This document shows, piece after piece, positions 1 through 7,734 of a stretch of DNA of 34,000 nt. The first letter of the stretch is position 1; every line of letters begins with the position of its first letter. The notes under the pieces are model-generated. The model was not told the DNA's origin. It was given only the letters and a program-made list of their open reading frames with translations, and did not search any database. Origin of the DNA: an uncultured Acidimicrobiales bacterium. GTDB lineage: Bacteria; Actinomycetota; Acidimicrobiia; Acidimicrobiales; SHLQ01. The stretch spans positions 1 through 34,000 of the forward strand of contig CALLAA010000266.1 of the NCBI GenBank assembly GCA_938002955.1. Direction: 5' to 3'. The translations under genes and the position numbers were made by a program.

Positions 1-1040
1 ATCTCCCACCAGAGCGCATCGCCGGCGGCTATCCGGCCGGGCATTGCGAATGGGGCGGTGAACGGAATCCAGCTCACGACCTTGGCGGCGAGCCCGTCGG
101 GTTCACCCGCAGCGATGATCGACGCCACGTAGCTCAGCATCAAGATGACGGTCACCGGAGCGAGGGTCGACTGAGCGTCTTCCTGGCGAGGAGCCAATGA
201 CGCTCCGGCAGCAAACACCGCCCCATACAACAGGTAACCAAGCAGGAACCAGATCACTGCCGTGCCGAGCAACGATGCGCTCAATGCCGGAAGCGCCGAC
301 GAACCAAAGATCGACGCTGCGGCCAGGGCGCTACCGGCGAGCAAGACGACCTGGACGATGCCCAAGACCGCAATGCCGAGCACCTTGCCAGCGAGCAGGT
401 AGCGGGCCTTGATCGACGACAACACCAGCTCGACGACCTTGCTGCTCTTCTCCTCGAAGACGCCCATCATGATGTAGGCACCGGCGACCTGCACGGCGAT
501 GAACATCAGCACGACACTGGCGCCTGCGACCGCACGGCGAGGTCCCGAGTCAGGGTCGGGGTTGAGCTCTTCTATGGAGAGGGGCGCGGCGTCGGAGAGC
601 GCGGTGCCGACGTCGCTATTGCTCAGGCCGACATCCCGCAGGCCGTCGACCAGGCTCGCCTGCTGCCACGCCGGCGTCAGGAGTTGCACGACTTCCTCGT
701 CGACCTCATCCATCAACATGACTTCGCCATCGATCACGGCAACGTCGAGGTCGCCCTCTTCTATCGCGATCGCGGCGTTCTCTCGAGAGTCGAAGGTCTG
801 GACCTCTACCTCGGTCTCGGTTTGCTCAGCGAGAGCCTCGAGCGTCATCTCGGCGTTCGTCGGCTGGTCGCCAACCAAACCAACCCGCACCGGGTCGTCG
901 TTGTCCAAGAACGTCACCAGTCCAAAGATCGCGAAGATCAACCCGACCGTCGTGACTTGGGCGATGAGGAACGCCTTCGACAGCAAGCGCTGGTTCATCT
1001 CGCGCCGCATTACTAACCACACCGCACGTCCTCGGCTCAT
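1..1040 (-). CDS. ABC-2 type transporter permease, C-terminus beyond window
   Basis: Membrane half of an ABC export system of the NatB/YhaP type. The protein begins MSRGRAVWLV and has one N-terminal membrane segment (about residues 20-42). A soluble, acidic extracytoplasmic domain of about 130 residues follows. After that come several membrane segments (a VVLMFIAVQVAGAYIMMGVF stretch, then more), with the loop FEEKSSKVVELVLSS typical of the family between them. The ATG overlaps the stop of the ATPase gene as ATGA (1037-1040), so the two are co-translated and surely partners. The reading frame is open to base 1, where the protein is cut by the window edge, so the true C-terminus is not visible. 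The substrate cannot be read from the sequence. NatAB-type systems export sodium or drugs/peptides, and the divergent two-component system next door may control it. Confidence 0.9.
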   Translation of the reverse strand, partial: MSRGRAVWLVMRREMNQRLLSKAFLIAQVTTVGLIFAIFGLVTFLDNDDPVRVGLVGDQPTNAEMTLEALAEQTETEVEVQTFDSRENAAIAIEEGDLDVAVIDGEVMLMDEVDEEVVQLLTPAWQQASLVDGLRDVGLSNSDVGTALSDAAPLSIEELNPDPDSGPRRAVAGASVVLMFIAVQVAGAYIMMGVFEEKSSKVVELVLSSIKARYLLAGKVLGIAVLGIVQVVLLAGSALAAASIFGSSALPALSASLLGTAVIWFLLGYLLYGAVFAAGASLAPRQEDAQSTLAPVTVILMLSYVASIIAAGEPDGLAAKVVSWIPFTAPFAMPGRIAAGDALWWE

Positions 1041-1954
1041 GCCGACACCTCCACTTCTTCGTTACTCGCGTTCACGATTGACGCGAACCGCTCTTCGAGC
1101 GACGGCAGGTCGTAGTCGAAGCGGACGATCGGACCAGCCTGACGAGCCTTAGCCAACACCGCTTCCAATTCTTCGTCCCCGCTCACCCGCACCGTGGCCG
1201 ACTCGGTGGTCGACGTCATGACGGTGTCGGGGTCGAGGGCATCGATGATCGGCATGATCGGTCGATCGACTTCGATCGTTACGTGTCGATCGCCGCCCGC
1301 CGCTCGGACATCACGAACGCTGCCGCGGGCCAAGATCTGACCGTTCACGATCACCACAATTTCATCGCAGACCCGTTCGACCAGATCGAGCTGATGCGAA
1401 CTGAACAGGACGCCTGCACCTGCCGAAACCTGCTCGGCCAGCACTTCCTGAAGCGTGATGACCGCAACCGGATCGAGGCCATTGAACGGTTCGTCCAACA
1501 CCAACAGTTCGGGGTTGTTCACCAGACTCACCGCAAGCTGAACGCGTTGCTGGTTGCCATGGCTTAGCTTCTCGAGCGGATCATCGAGACGGTCGCCGAG
1601 GTCGAGCGAAGTGAGTAACGCCTCGGCCTGCATTCGCGCCTGCTTGGCCGGGACATGCTTGAGCTCGGCGAAGAACGACACCTGTTCGGCGATCTTCATC
1701 TTGGGATAAAGGCCGCGCTGTTCTGGCATGTAACCGAAGGAACGCATGTGGTTCTGCTCGACCGTTTCGCCGTTCCAGCGAATCGACCCCGCGTCGGGAG
1801 CGACCAACCCAAAGATCGATCGCATCGTCGTCGACTTGCCTGCGCCGTTCGGTCCGACGAAGCCGACAATCTTGCCGGGTTGTACGTCGAGCGAAACGTC
1901 ATCGACCGCAACGAGTTCGCCGTATCGCTTGGTGAGGTTTTCGATGTGCAACAT
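1037..1954 (-). CDS. ABC transporter ATP-binding protein
   Basis: ATPase of the ABC-2 exporter, 305 residues from the ATG at 1952-1954. It begins MLHIENLTKRYGELVAVDDV. Walker A is GPNGAGKST, the signature is LSHGNQQRVQLA (LSGGQ variant with His), and Walker B is LLVLDEPFNGLDP, followed by SSHQLDLVERVCDE with the switch His. A C-terminal regulatory extension of about 90 residues (DRHVTIEVDRP onward) is common in NatA-like ATPases. An upstream in-frame extension exists but codes for unlikely sequence, so I chose the start that places beta-1 at the N-terminus. There is no good Shine-Dalgarno sequence. A TACGGT hexamer lies 16 bases upstream on the coding strand (1971-1976). The stop overlaps the permease start (ATGA). 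Confidence 0.93.
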   Translation of the reverse strand: MLHIENLTKRYGELVAVDDVSLDVQPGKIVGFVGPNGAGKSTTMRSIFGLVAPDAGSIRWNGETVEQNHMRSFGYMPEQRGLYPKMKIAEQVSFFAELKHVPAKQARMQAEALLTSLDLGDRLDDPLEKLSHGNQQRVQLAVSLVNNPELLVLDEPFNGLDPVAVITLQEVLAEQVSAGAGVLFSSHQLDLVERVCDEIVVIVNGQILARGSVRDVRAAGGDRHVTIEVDRPIMPIIDALDPDTVMTSTTESATVRVSGDEELEAVLAKARQAGPIVRFDYDLPSLEERFASIVNASNEEVEVSA

Positions 1955-2085
1955 GGCAACAGTCTGTTCGACCGTATGAAACAGCGCATCGCCACCAGTG
2001 CGGGTTTGCCCTCCGCCCCACGGGGTAGCGCGCTCTCCCCCTTGAGACGGATCCACCGATTCGCCGCAATGACTACGGTAAGGAG
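1955..2085. promoter_or_regulatory. Divergent promoter region, ABC exporter / NarL-type two-component system
   Basis: This is a 131-base gap between divergent genes. On the plus strand TACGGT (2074-2079) lies exactly six bases before the ATG at 2086, the geometry of a leaderless actinobacterial promoter. On the minus strand another TACGGT (1971-1976) lies 16 bases before the ATPase ATG. No convincing -35 hexamers are seen. The shared location suggests the two-component system could regulate the exporter, as in LiaRS/DesKR-type loci. That is inference. Confidence 0.45.
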
Positions 2086-3399
2086 ATGTCCTGGATCGAC
2101 CGCTTCGTGAGCACCTTGCATATTCCGACGCGCAAGTCCTTAGTGATCGAATTGTTCCTCATGGCGCTGGGCGTTGGGCTTGCCATTCTCTTCGCAGTCG
2201 TACTGCTCGAGGACAAGCCACCCGGTGTGGAACCGGCCAGCCTCACGATGACCCTGGCGCTCATCGTGCCAGCACTGTTGGTCCTTCTCGGCCGTCGGCG
2301 CTGGCCACTCACCATCTGTCTCATCAGCGGCATGCTGCTCTCGGCAATCCGACTGCTCGACGTGCCCGAGCTGCAGATCAGCTCGATCACGATCGTCATC
2401 GGCTTCTTCGCCGCCGGCCGCTACGGCGCTCCCGTTCGCCGCGACATTGTTCGCGGCGTCGTCGTGCTCATGATGATCGCCATCATTGCGTGGGAGGCCC
2501 GCGACGTCTGGAGCAACCTCGCCCGATACGGGCTCACCGAACGATTCTTCTTGCTGAGCCTCCTCGGCGGAGTCGCGGCGAACATCGTGCTCTTCGTCGC
2601 CACATGGTTCGCCGGCGACGCATTCCGACGCCGCGTCGAACGCGAGAAGGAACTTGCAGCCCGCACCCTCGAGCTCGAAATGTCACGGGAAGAGAACGCT
2701 CGACGGGCCGTCATGGACGAACGCGTTCGCATCGCGCGAGAGATCCACGATGTCGTTGCTCATCACGTGAGCGTCATGGGACTTCAGGCTGGCGTTGCCC
2801 GTCAGTTGTCCAAGTCCGACTCGGCCGACATCGGCGAACCGCTTCTCGCTATCGAAGAGTCCAGCCGCCAGGCCGTGACCGAGCTCCACCGGCTGCTCGG
2901 GTTCCTGCGCCGCGTCGACGAAACCGACCCCGACGGACTCTCCGCCGACGCGCTCACCCCGATCCCGGGACTGCATCGCTTGCCCGACCTTCGTAGCCAA
3001 CTCGCCGGAGCGGGACTTGCACTGCACCTCGAAATCACCGGTGAGGAACGAGACCTTCCACCGAGCGTCGACCTCAACGCCTATCGCATCTTGCAAGAGG
3101 CACTGACCAACTGCTTGAAGTATGCGGGCGTCGACAGCGCCGACGTGCTCATCGACTACGGCACCGAGCAGCTGTCCCTCGCCATCCTCGATCGCGGCCG
3201 CGGCCCGAACGCCGAACCGAGCATGATCAGCTCAGGCTCTGGCCTACCCGGCATGGCCGAACGAGTAGCGCTACTCGGCGGCACACTGCATCATGGGCCC
3301 CGCACCGGCGGCGGATTCGAAGTGCGTGCCACGCTGCCCTACGAGGGCCACTCGTCGGCAGCGCCGAGCGCCACGGTTCCCGAAGCGGTCACACAATGA
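2086..3399 (+). CDS. Sensor histidine kinase, NarL/DesK (HisKA_3) family
   Basis: 437-residue membrane sensor kinase. The N-terminal half (about residues 20-178) has five or six hydrophobic segments and no large outer loop, so the stimulus is probably sensed in the membrane. A short coiled coil (about 181-212) leads to the phosphoacceptor helix AREIHDVVAHHVSVMG with His221. The C-terminal HATPase has an N box (EALTNCLKYAG) and a G box (GSGLPGMAERVALLGG). The last four bases overlap the response regulator start (ATGA at 3396-3399), so kinase and regulator are made together. The start at 2086 has AAGGAG touching the ATG, which is too close for a ribosome site, but fits a leaderless transcript from TACGGT (2074-2079). 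A GTG at 2107 is the alternative. It is divergent from an ABC-2 exporter, its likely target. Confidence 0.92.
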   Translation: MSWIDRFVSTLHIPTRKSLVIELFLMALGVGLAILFAVVLLEDKPPGVEPASLTMTLALIVPALLVLLGRRRWPLTICLISGMLLSAIRLLDVPELQISSITIVIGFFAAGRYGAPVRRDIVRGVVVLMMIAIIAWEARDVWSNLARYGLTERFFLLSLLGGVAANIVLFVATWFAGDAFRRRVEREKELAARTLELEMSREENARRAVMDERVRIAREIHDVVAHHVSVMGLQAGVARQLSKSDSADIGEPLLAIEESSRQAVTELHRLLGFLRRVDETDPDGLSADALTPIPGLHRLPDLRSQLAGAGLALHLEITGEERDLPPSVDLNAYRILQEALTNCLKYAGVDSADVLIDYGTEQLSLAILDRGRGPNAEPSMISSGSGLPGMAERVALLGGTLHHGPRTGGGFEVRATLPYEGHSSAAPSATVPEAVTQ

Positions 3400-4037
3400 T
3401 TCGGGTGGTGCTCGTCGACGACCAAGAGATGGTGCGCAAAGGACTCGCCATGTTGCTCGGCAACGAGGACGACATCGAGATCGTGGGGCAGGCCGCCGAG
3501 GGAAGCGGTGCGATCCAGGTGGTCGAACGCGAGACTCCCGACGTCGTGTTGATGGACGTGCAGATGCCCGGCATGGACGGCCTCGAAGCAACCAAGCAAC
3601 TGCTCGACAACGGCTCCGCGTCGCGCATCGTGATCCTCACCACGTTCGAACGCGACGAGTACATCTTCGAAGCGCTACGACTCGGAGCGTCGGGTTTCCT
3701 TCTCAAGAACGCCCCGCCCGAAGAATTGATAGACGGCGTCCGGATCGTCGCCTCGGGACAGGCGCTGCTCAGCCCGAGCGTGACTCGACGGGTCATCGGT
3801 AGCTTCTCTGGCGGCAGCGCCCCAACGGAAGCACCAAACGGCCTCGAACACCTCACCGACCGAGAGTCCGAGGTACTCCAGCTCATCGCAGAGGGGCTCT
3901 CCAATGCCGAGATCGCCGAGCGCCTCATCGTCGGCGAAGCCACCGTCAAAACCCACGTGTCGAACGTGCTCTCCAAGCTTCACTTACGCGACAGAGTGCA
4001 AGCGGTCGTGCTCGCACACCGGCACGGCCTGGTCTGA
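3396..4037 (+). CDS. Response regulator, NarL/LuxR family
   Basis: 213-residue partner of the preceding kinase. The receiver domain (about 1-120) shows the acidic pair VDDQ (D8, D9), the phosphorylation site Asp54 in VLMDVQMPGMDG, a TTFERDEY switch region and the conserved Lys in GFLLKNAPPEEL. A Gly/Ser linker precedes a LuxR-type helix-turn-helix (LTDRESEVLQLIAEGLSNAEIA, then VKTHVSNVLSKLHLRDRVQAV). It starts at an ATGA overlap with the kinase stop. The family dimerises on phosphorylation and activates transcription. The divergent ABC exporter is the obvious candidate target, but no operator was identified with confidence. Confidence 0.94.
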   Translation: MIRVVLVDDQEMVRKGLAMLLGNEDDIEIVGQAAEGSGAIQVVERETPDVVLMDVQMPGMDGLEATKQLLDNGSASRIVILTTFERDEYIFEALRLGASGFLLKNAPPEELIDGVRIVASGQALLSPSVTRRVIGSFSGGSAPTEAPNGLEHLTDRESEVLQLIAEGLSNAEIAERLIVGEATVKTHVSNVLSKLHLRDRVQAVVLAHRHGLV

Positions 4038-4104
4038 GCAAACCGGGCGAGTACTATCGGCAGACGAATCGCCGTCTGCCCGCCCTCCGGCACGGAGCCC
4101 CCCA
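4038..4104 (+). promoter_or_regulatory. Promoter with inverted repeat upstream of OmpR-type regulator
   Basis: TACTAT (4052-4057) is a good -10 hexamer, although no clear -35 is visible. Just downstream lies a perfect 7-base inverted repeat, GGCAGAC (4059-4065) and GTCTGCC (4074-4080), with an 8-base spacer. It covers the expected transcription start, which fits a repressor operator or a short leader hairpin. CGGAG (4093-4097) is a plausible ribosome site for the TTG at 4105. Confidence 0.4.
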
Positions 4105-4800
4105 TTGTCTGCAGCAAACCGAACCCACCGACTCCTCATCGCCGAGGACGATCCGGAAATTCGCCAGGCCCTCGAACGAGTCCTGACCTATGAGGGTTAC
4201 GACGTCGTGACCGCCAACGACGGTCCCGCCGCGCTCGCCGCCGTCCTCGAACACCAGCCCGACGGCATCCTGCTCGACGTCATGATGCCGTTTCTCGACG
4301 GACTCGGCGTGTGCCGCAAGCTTCGAGAGCGCGGCGACCGAACGCCGGTCCTCATGCTCACCGCCAGACACGAACTCGACGATCGAGTTGCCGGACTCGA
4401 CGCTGGCGCCGACGACTACGTCACCAAACCCTTCGAGCTCGAAGAGGTCCTCGCCCGGGTTCGAGCACTCGTCCGCCGATCGGACTCGGGCCCGAGCGAC
4501 GTTCTCGCCGCCGGCCCATACACATTGGACGTCCCCCGCCATCAAGTCACCGGGCCGAGCGGACCAATCGATCTCACACAGACCGAGTTCGCGATCCTCG
4601 AACTGCTCATGCGCAACGAAGGCATCGTTCTCGAACGGTCGGTCATGTACGACCGGATCTGGGGCTACGACTTTGGCGACTCATCACGCGCACTCGACGT
4701 GCACGTTGGCTATCTCCGCCGCAAACTTGAAGCTGACGGATCGCCACGCATTATCGCAACCGTCCGCGGCCTTGGCTTCGTGCTCCGAGTGGACCAGTAA
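4105..4800 (+). CDS. Response regulator, OmpR/PhoB family (MprA-like)
   Basis: 231-residue winged-helix response regulator. The receiver carries AEDD (acidic pocket), Asp58 in LLDVMMPFLDG, MLTARHELDDRVAGLDAGADDYVTKPF (switch Thr and conserved Lys) and a linker. The C-terminal Trans_reg_C domain has LTQTEFAILELLMRNEGIVLERS and the recognition region SSRALDVHVGYLRRKLE. I chose the TTG start at 4105: it has CGGAG seven bases upstream and leaves only ten residues before the first beta strand. The frame is open further upstream, but that would run through the previous gene. The stop TAA overlaps the kinase ATG (TAATG, 4798-4802). The overall layout resembles mycobacterial MprAB. Direct repeats at 6190-6207 may be its binding site. 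Confidence 0.93.
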   Translation: MSAANRTHRLLIAEDDPEIRQALERVLTYEGYDVVTANDGPAALAAVLEHQPDGILLDVMMPFLDGLGVCRKLRERGDRTPVLMLTARHELDDRVAGLDAGADDYVTKPFELEEVLARVRALVRRSDSGPSDVLAAGPYTLDVPRHQVTGPSGPIDLTQTEFAILELLMRNEGIVLERSVMYDRIWGYDFGDSSRALDVHVGYLRRKLEADGSPRIIATVRGLGFVLRVDQ

Positions 4801-6164
4801 TGGGACTCGGTGCCCGACTAGCGATCGTCTTTGCGACGGTCGCAGCAGCAACGGCACTCCTCGTCGGCGCGGCATCGTATGTAACCGCCGACCGACAGGT
4901 CATCGCCGAGATCGACAGCTTCCTCAAGGAACGTGTCGATGAGATCACGGGCGGCCAACGTGAACAACGCAACGGCCGCGGCAACGACGGGCGCAACAAT
5001 GGGGACGACGGAGACGCGACGCTCACCGCGACCGCCCCCGATGTATTTAGTCCCGACTCCGAAGTTCAGTTTCTCGATCGTGAAGGCAACGTGACCTCTC
5101 GCTCTGGGTCGACGATCGTGATCCCCGTCGACGAAATCGATATCGAAATCGCCGATCGAGATGTCGACACCGTGATCCGAACGATCGACATCGACGGCAC
5201 CGACTTCCGCCTCATCACCGAACACATCGACGGCGTCGGCGCAGTTCAAGTCGCCCGGTCGCTCGATGAGTCCGTCGGTCTTCTCGGCGTACTCCAAACC
5301 CGGCTCGTATTCATTGCGCTGTCGCTCGCCCTCCTCGCAGGAGCGGTCGGTTGGATCGTCGCACAACGAACGACGAGGCCCCTCCGCGCCCTAACCAACG
5401 CGGTCGACGAAGTGGCCGAAACCCGCAACTTCTCGGTGCCGGTCCCGGCCAAGGGCAACGACGAAGTCGGCCGACTCGCCGGAGGCTTCAACCGCATGCT
5501 CGACGCGTTGCAGCTCTCCCAAATGCAACAGCGGCGACTCGTGCAGGACGCCGCACACGAACTTCGCACACCACTGACGAGCATTACCGTCAACGTCGAC
5601 TGGCTCATGATGGCCTCCGATCTCGACGAGAACGCTCGCACCGAAACACTGGGCGGAATTCGTCGCGAACTCACCGCGCTCAACGGTGTGATCGCCGAGA
5701 TTATCGACGTGGCCACCGACTCCTATGTCGCTGCCGAGTTCGTCCCCACCGACCTCGTCAGCGTCGCGAACGACGCCATTGCGCAATTCCACGAGCGAAC
5801 GGGCCGCGAGGTCACCGTGAACGCCCAGCCAACACGGGTCATGGGCGACCCAGCGTCGCTCGATCGAGCGATTACGAACCTGCTGAGCAACGCCGACAAA
5901 TACAGTCCCGCCGATGGCGCCATCACCGTCGACGTCGCCAACGGTTCGATCTTCGTAAACGACTCGGGACCAGGCATCCCCGAAGCCGACCGCCAACTCG
6001 TCTTCCTCCGGTTCTACCGCCGAGACAACGATCGGTCGAAGCCGGGATCCGGACTCGGCCTCTCGATCGTGTCCAGCATCGTCGAACACCACGGCGGTCG
6101 AGTCGACCTAGGCGATTCGTCTCTCGGCGGGGCCCGAATCGGCTTCGTCTTGCCGGAGATCTAA
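4800..6164 (+). CDS. Sensor histidine kinase with HAMP domain (MprB-like)
   Basis: 454-residue kinase. TM1 is about residues 5-27. The outer domain (about 28-167) contains an Asn/Gly/Asp-rich stretch (RNGRGNDGRNNGDDGDA) and an acidic region rich in Ile-Asp pairs. TM2 is about 168-188, followed by HAMP (RTTRPLRALTNAVDEVAE) and HisKA with His253 in DAAHELRTPLTS. The HATPase has the N box (NLLSNADKYSP), the G1 box DSGPGIP, the F box (FLRFYRRD) and the G2 box GSGLGLSIV. It is co-translated with the OmpR-type regulator (TAATG). The Asn/Gly-rich outer stretch echoes the much longer Asn/Gly tail of the Ser/Thr kinase encoded just downstream, hinting that both face the same extracytoplasmic environment. 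That link is inference. Confidence 0.93.
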   Translation: MGLGARLAIVFATVAAATALLVGAASYVTADRQVIAEIDSFLKERVDEITGGQREQRNGRGNDGRNNGDDGDATLTATAPDVFSPDSEVQFLDREGNVTSRSGSTIVIPVDEIDIEIADRDVDTVIRTIDIDGTDFRLITEHIDGVGAVQVARSLDESVGLLGVLQTRLVFIALSLALLAGAVGWIVAQRTTRPLRALTNAVDEVAETRNFSVPVPAKGNDEVGRLAGGFNRMLDALQLSQMQQRRLVQDAAHELRTPLTSITVNVDWLMMASDLDENARTETLGGIRRELTALNGVIAEIIDVATDSYVAAEFVPTDLVSVANDAIAQFHERTGREVTVNAQPTRVMGDPASLDRAITNLLSNADKYSPADGAITVDVANGSIFVNDSGPGIPEADRQLVFLRFYRRDNDRSKPGSGLGLSIVSSIVEHHGGRVDLGDSSLGGARIGFVLPEI

Positions 6165-6189
6165 CGCCCCAGGGGTGCCAAAGCGCATC

Positions 6190-6207
6190 CTGTCACAACC
6201 TTGTCAC
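6190..6207 (+). promoter_or_regulatory. PHO-box-like direct repeat upstream of the kinase operon
   Basis: CTGTCAC (6190-6196), four bases AACC, then TTGTCAC (6201-6207). The two 7-mers differ at one position and repeat at 11-base period, one helical turn. This 7-4-7 design is that of PhoB/OmpR-family operators (the PhoB box is CTGTCAT-N4-CTGTCAT). The site lies in the 109-base gap between an OmpR-type regulator/kinase pair and the six-gene kinase operon, so it is a good candidate operator for that or another OmpR-family regulator. Confidence 0.45.
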
Positions 6208-6273
6208 TTTGTTGATCAAGCACGGTCAGTCCTTCTCGAACATGGAGTTACACCCCATGAAAGGACCTCACCC

Positions 6274-7734
6274 ATGTTTGATCCAGAAGCTGACGACCCA
6301 ACCAACGAAACCACCGGAAACACGCCGATGGTCGCCGGGCTCGAGATTCTCGATGTCATCGCAAGCGGTGGACACGGAACCGTCTACCGAGCTCGCCAAC
6401 AAGAACACGATCGTCTGGTTGCGCTAAAGCTCCTCGACGCTCGATTCGTCGACGACACGACCCGCCGGCGCTTCGACCGCGAGCGTGTTGCGCTCGGACG
6501 GATCTCGGATCATCCCTCGATCGTGTCCCTTCTCGACAGTGGGTACACCGAAACAGGGGCCCCGTACCTGCTTCTCGAATTCGCACCCGGCGGATCTCTC
6601 GCCGAACGTATTGCGCAAGGCCCGCTCGCTCTCGACGAAGCCACTGCGCTCGTGATTGGTTTGGCGGCCGCGACCGAACGCACCCATTCGGCGGGCGTTG
6701 TCCACCGGGACATCAAGCCAGCGAACATCTTGCGCTCGGCCTATGACCACTGGATGCTGAGCGACTTCGGCATTGCCTCCCTGCTCGACCGGTCGGCGAC
6801 GGGCGTGGTGCACGCAAGCTACGCACACACCGCCCCCGAAACCTTCGACGGCAACTCGCCGACTCCGGTCGCCGATGTGTACTCCCTCGCGAGTGTCCTC
6901 GCGACCTGCCTGACCGGGAGCGAGCCTTTCGAAATGGCCGAAGGCGAAGCGGCGGTCTCGGTAATGCGCCGGGTCATGAGCGATCCGTATCCCGATCTGC
7001 GTCGTGCTGGCGTCGCCAACGACCTCGCCGGACTGCTCGAGATGGCACTCAGCAAGGAGCCAGCACAACGGCCGGTTTCGGCACGTTCCTTCGCGGCGGC
7101 CCTCAACGACATCCGTATCGCACACGGCCTGATGCCGGTCGCCATCCGTACCGGCGAAGAAGCATCACCGGACTCGACGGTAGTTGTCGATCATGACGAC
7201 GCAGTCGCTGCGGCGGCATCGAATTGGTCGAGCAGCGACCCCGACGCACCTCACGAGTTTCGAGCACCGAAGCGCCGCATGCGAGCGTTCGCCGCGGCTG
7301 CATGTTTGGTGTTTGCGCTCTTCGGGCTCAGCTTCGCGATTCCATCGGTCACCGGGGTTGGTGACGGCCAGACTGCACTCGCCGCAGTATTCGATGGTGT
7401 CTTCGACGACGACAACGGAGGCAACGGCAATAACAACGGTCCCGGCAACGGCGGCCCAAACAACAACGACAATGCCGACGATGCCGACAACGATGATGAT
7501 GACGGTGCCCCAGTAGCTGCCCAGATTGCCGATGGAGATGGCGACGGCAACAACAACAACGGCAACGGCAACGGAAACGGCCCGGGTAACAACAATGGCA
7601 ACGGTCCTGGCAACGGTGGCCGCGGTGGCAATGGTGGCGGTAATGGCGGTGGCCCCGGAAACGGTGGCGGCAATGGCAATGGCGGAGGCAATGGCCCAGG
7701 CAACGGCGGCGGTAATGGTCCAGGTGGCAACTAA
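6274..7734 (+). CDS. Membrane Ser/Thr protein kinase with Asn/Gly-rich C-terminal tail (PknB-like)
   Basis: 486-residue kinase. The catalytic domain (about 22-285) is complete: Gly loop ASGGHGTVY, Lys52 in VALK, HRDIKPAN (Asp146, Asn151), DFG (164-166), TAPE, and DVYSLASVLATCLTG. A juxtamembrane linker follows, then basic PKRRMR and one membrane segment (about 338-360). The last 110 residues lie outside the cell: acidic NADDADNDDDDG, then DGDGDG, then Asn-Gly-Pro repeats with no PASTA or other known sensor domain. The start at 6274 is set by AAAGGA eight bases upstream. An upstream in-frame start at 6175 codes for unrelated sequence. The stop overlaps the flavoprotein ATG (TAATG at 7732-7736). 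It is the first gene of a six-gene co-translated operon and presumably phosphorylates the downstream products. The FHA protein is the natural reader. Confidence 0.93.
   Translation: MFDPEADDPTNETTGNTPMVAGLEILDVIASGGHGTVYRARQQEHDRLVALKLLDARFVDDTTRRRFDRERVALGRISDHPSIVSLLDSGYTETGAPYLLLEFAPGGSLAERIAQGPLALDEATALVIGLAAATERTHSAGVVHRDIKPANILRSAYDHWMLSDFGIASLLDRSATGVVHASYAHTAPETFDGNSPTPVADVYSLASVLATCLTGSEPFEMAEGEAAVSVMRRVMSDPYPDLRRAGVANDLAGLLEMALSKEPAQRPVSARSFAAALNDIRIAHGLMPVAIRTGEEASPDSTVVVDHDDAVAAAASNWSSSDPDAPHEFRAPKRRMRAFAAAACLVFALFGLSFAIPSVTGVGDGQTALAAVFDGVFDDDNGGNGNNNGPGNGGPNNNDNADDADNDDDDGAPVAAQIADGDGDGNNNNGNGNGNGPGNNNGNGPGNGGRGGNGGGNGGGPGNGGGNGNGGGNGPGNGGGNGPGGN
7408..7731 (+). repeat. Low-complexity GGN/AAY tandem-like region coding Asn-Gly repeats
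   Basis: This is the 3' end of the kinase gene. It consists of short degenerate units of the form GGCAACGG / GGCAATGGTGGC, densest from 7540 to 7731. They code for runs of Asn-Gly, Gly-Gly-Asn and Gly-Pro-Gly-Asn. The region is purine-rich on the plus strand and gives long antisense open frames that are artefacts. Such repeats tend to expand and contract, so length may vary between strains. Confidence 0.8.

Noticed and set aside
6175-6273. Longer N-terminus for the Ser/Thr kinase from an upstream start
   Set aside because: The added residues resemble nothing in the family, they cover the PHO-box-like repeat, and ATG 6274 has a good ribosome site.
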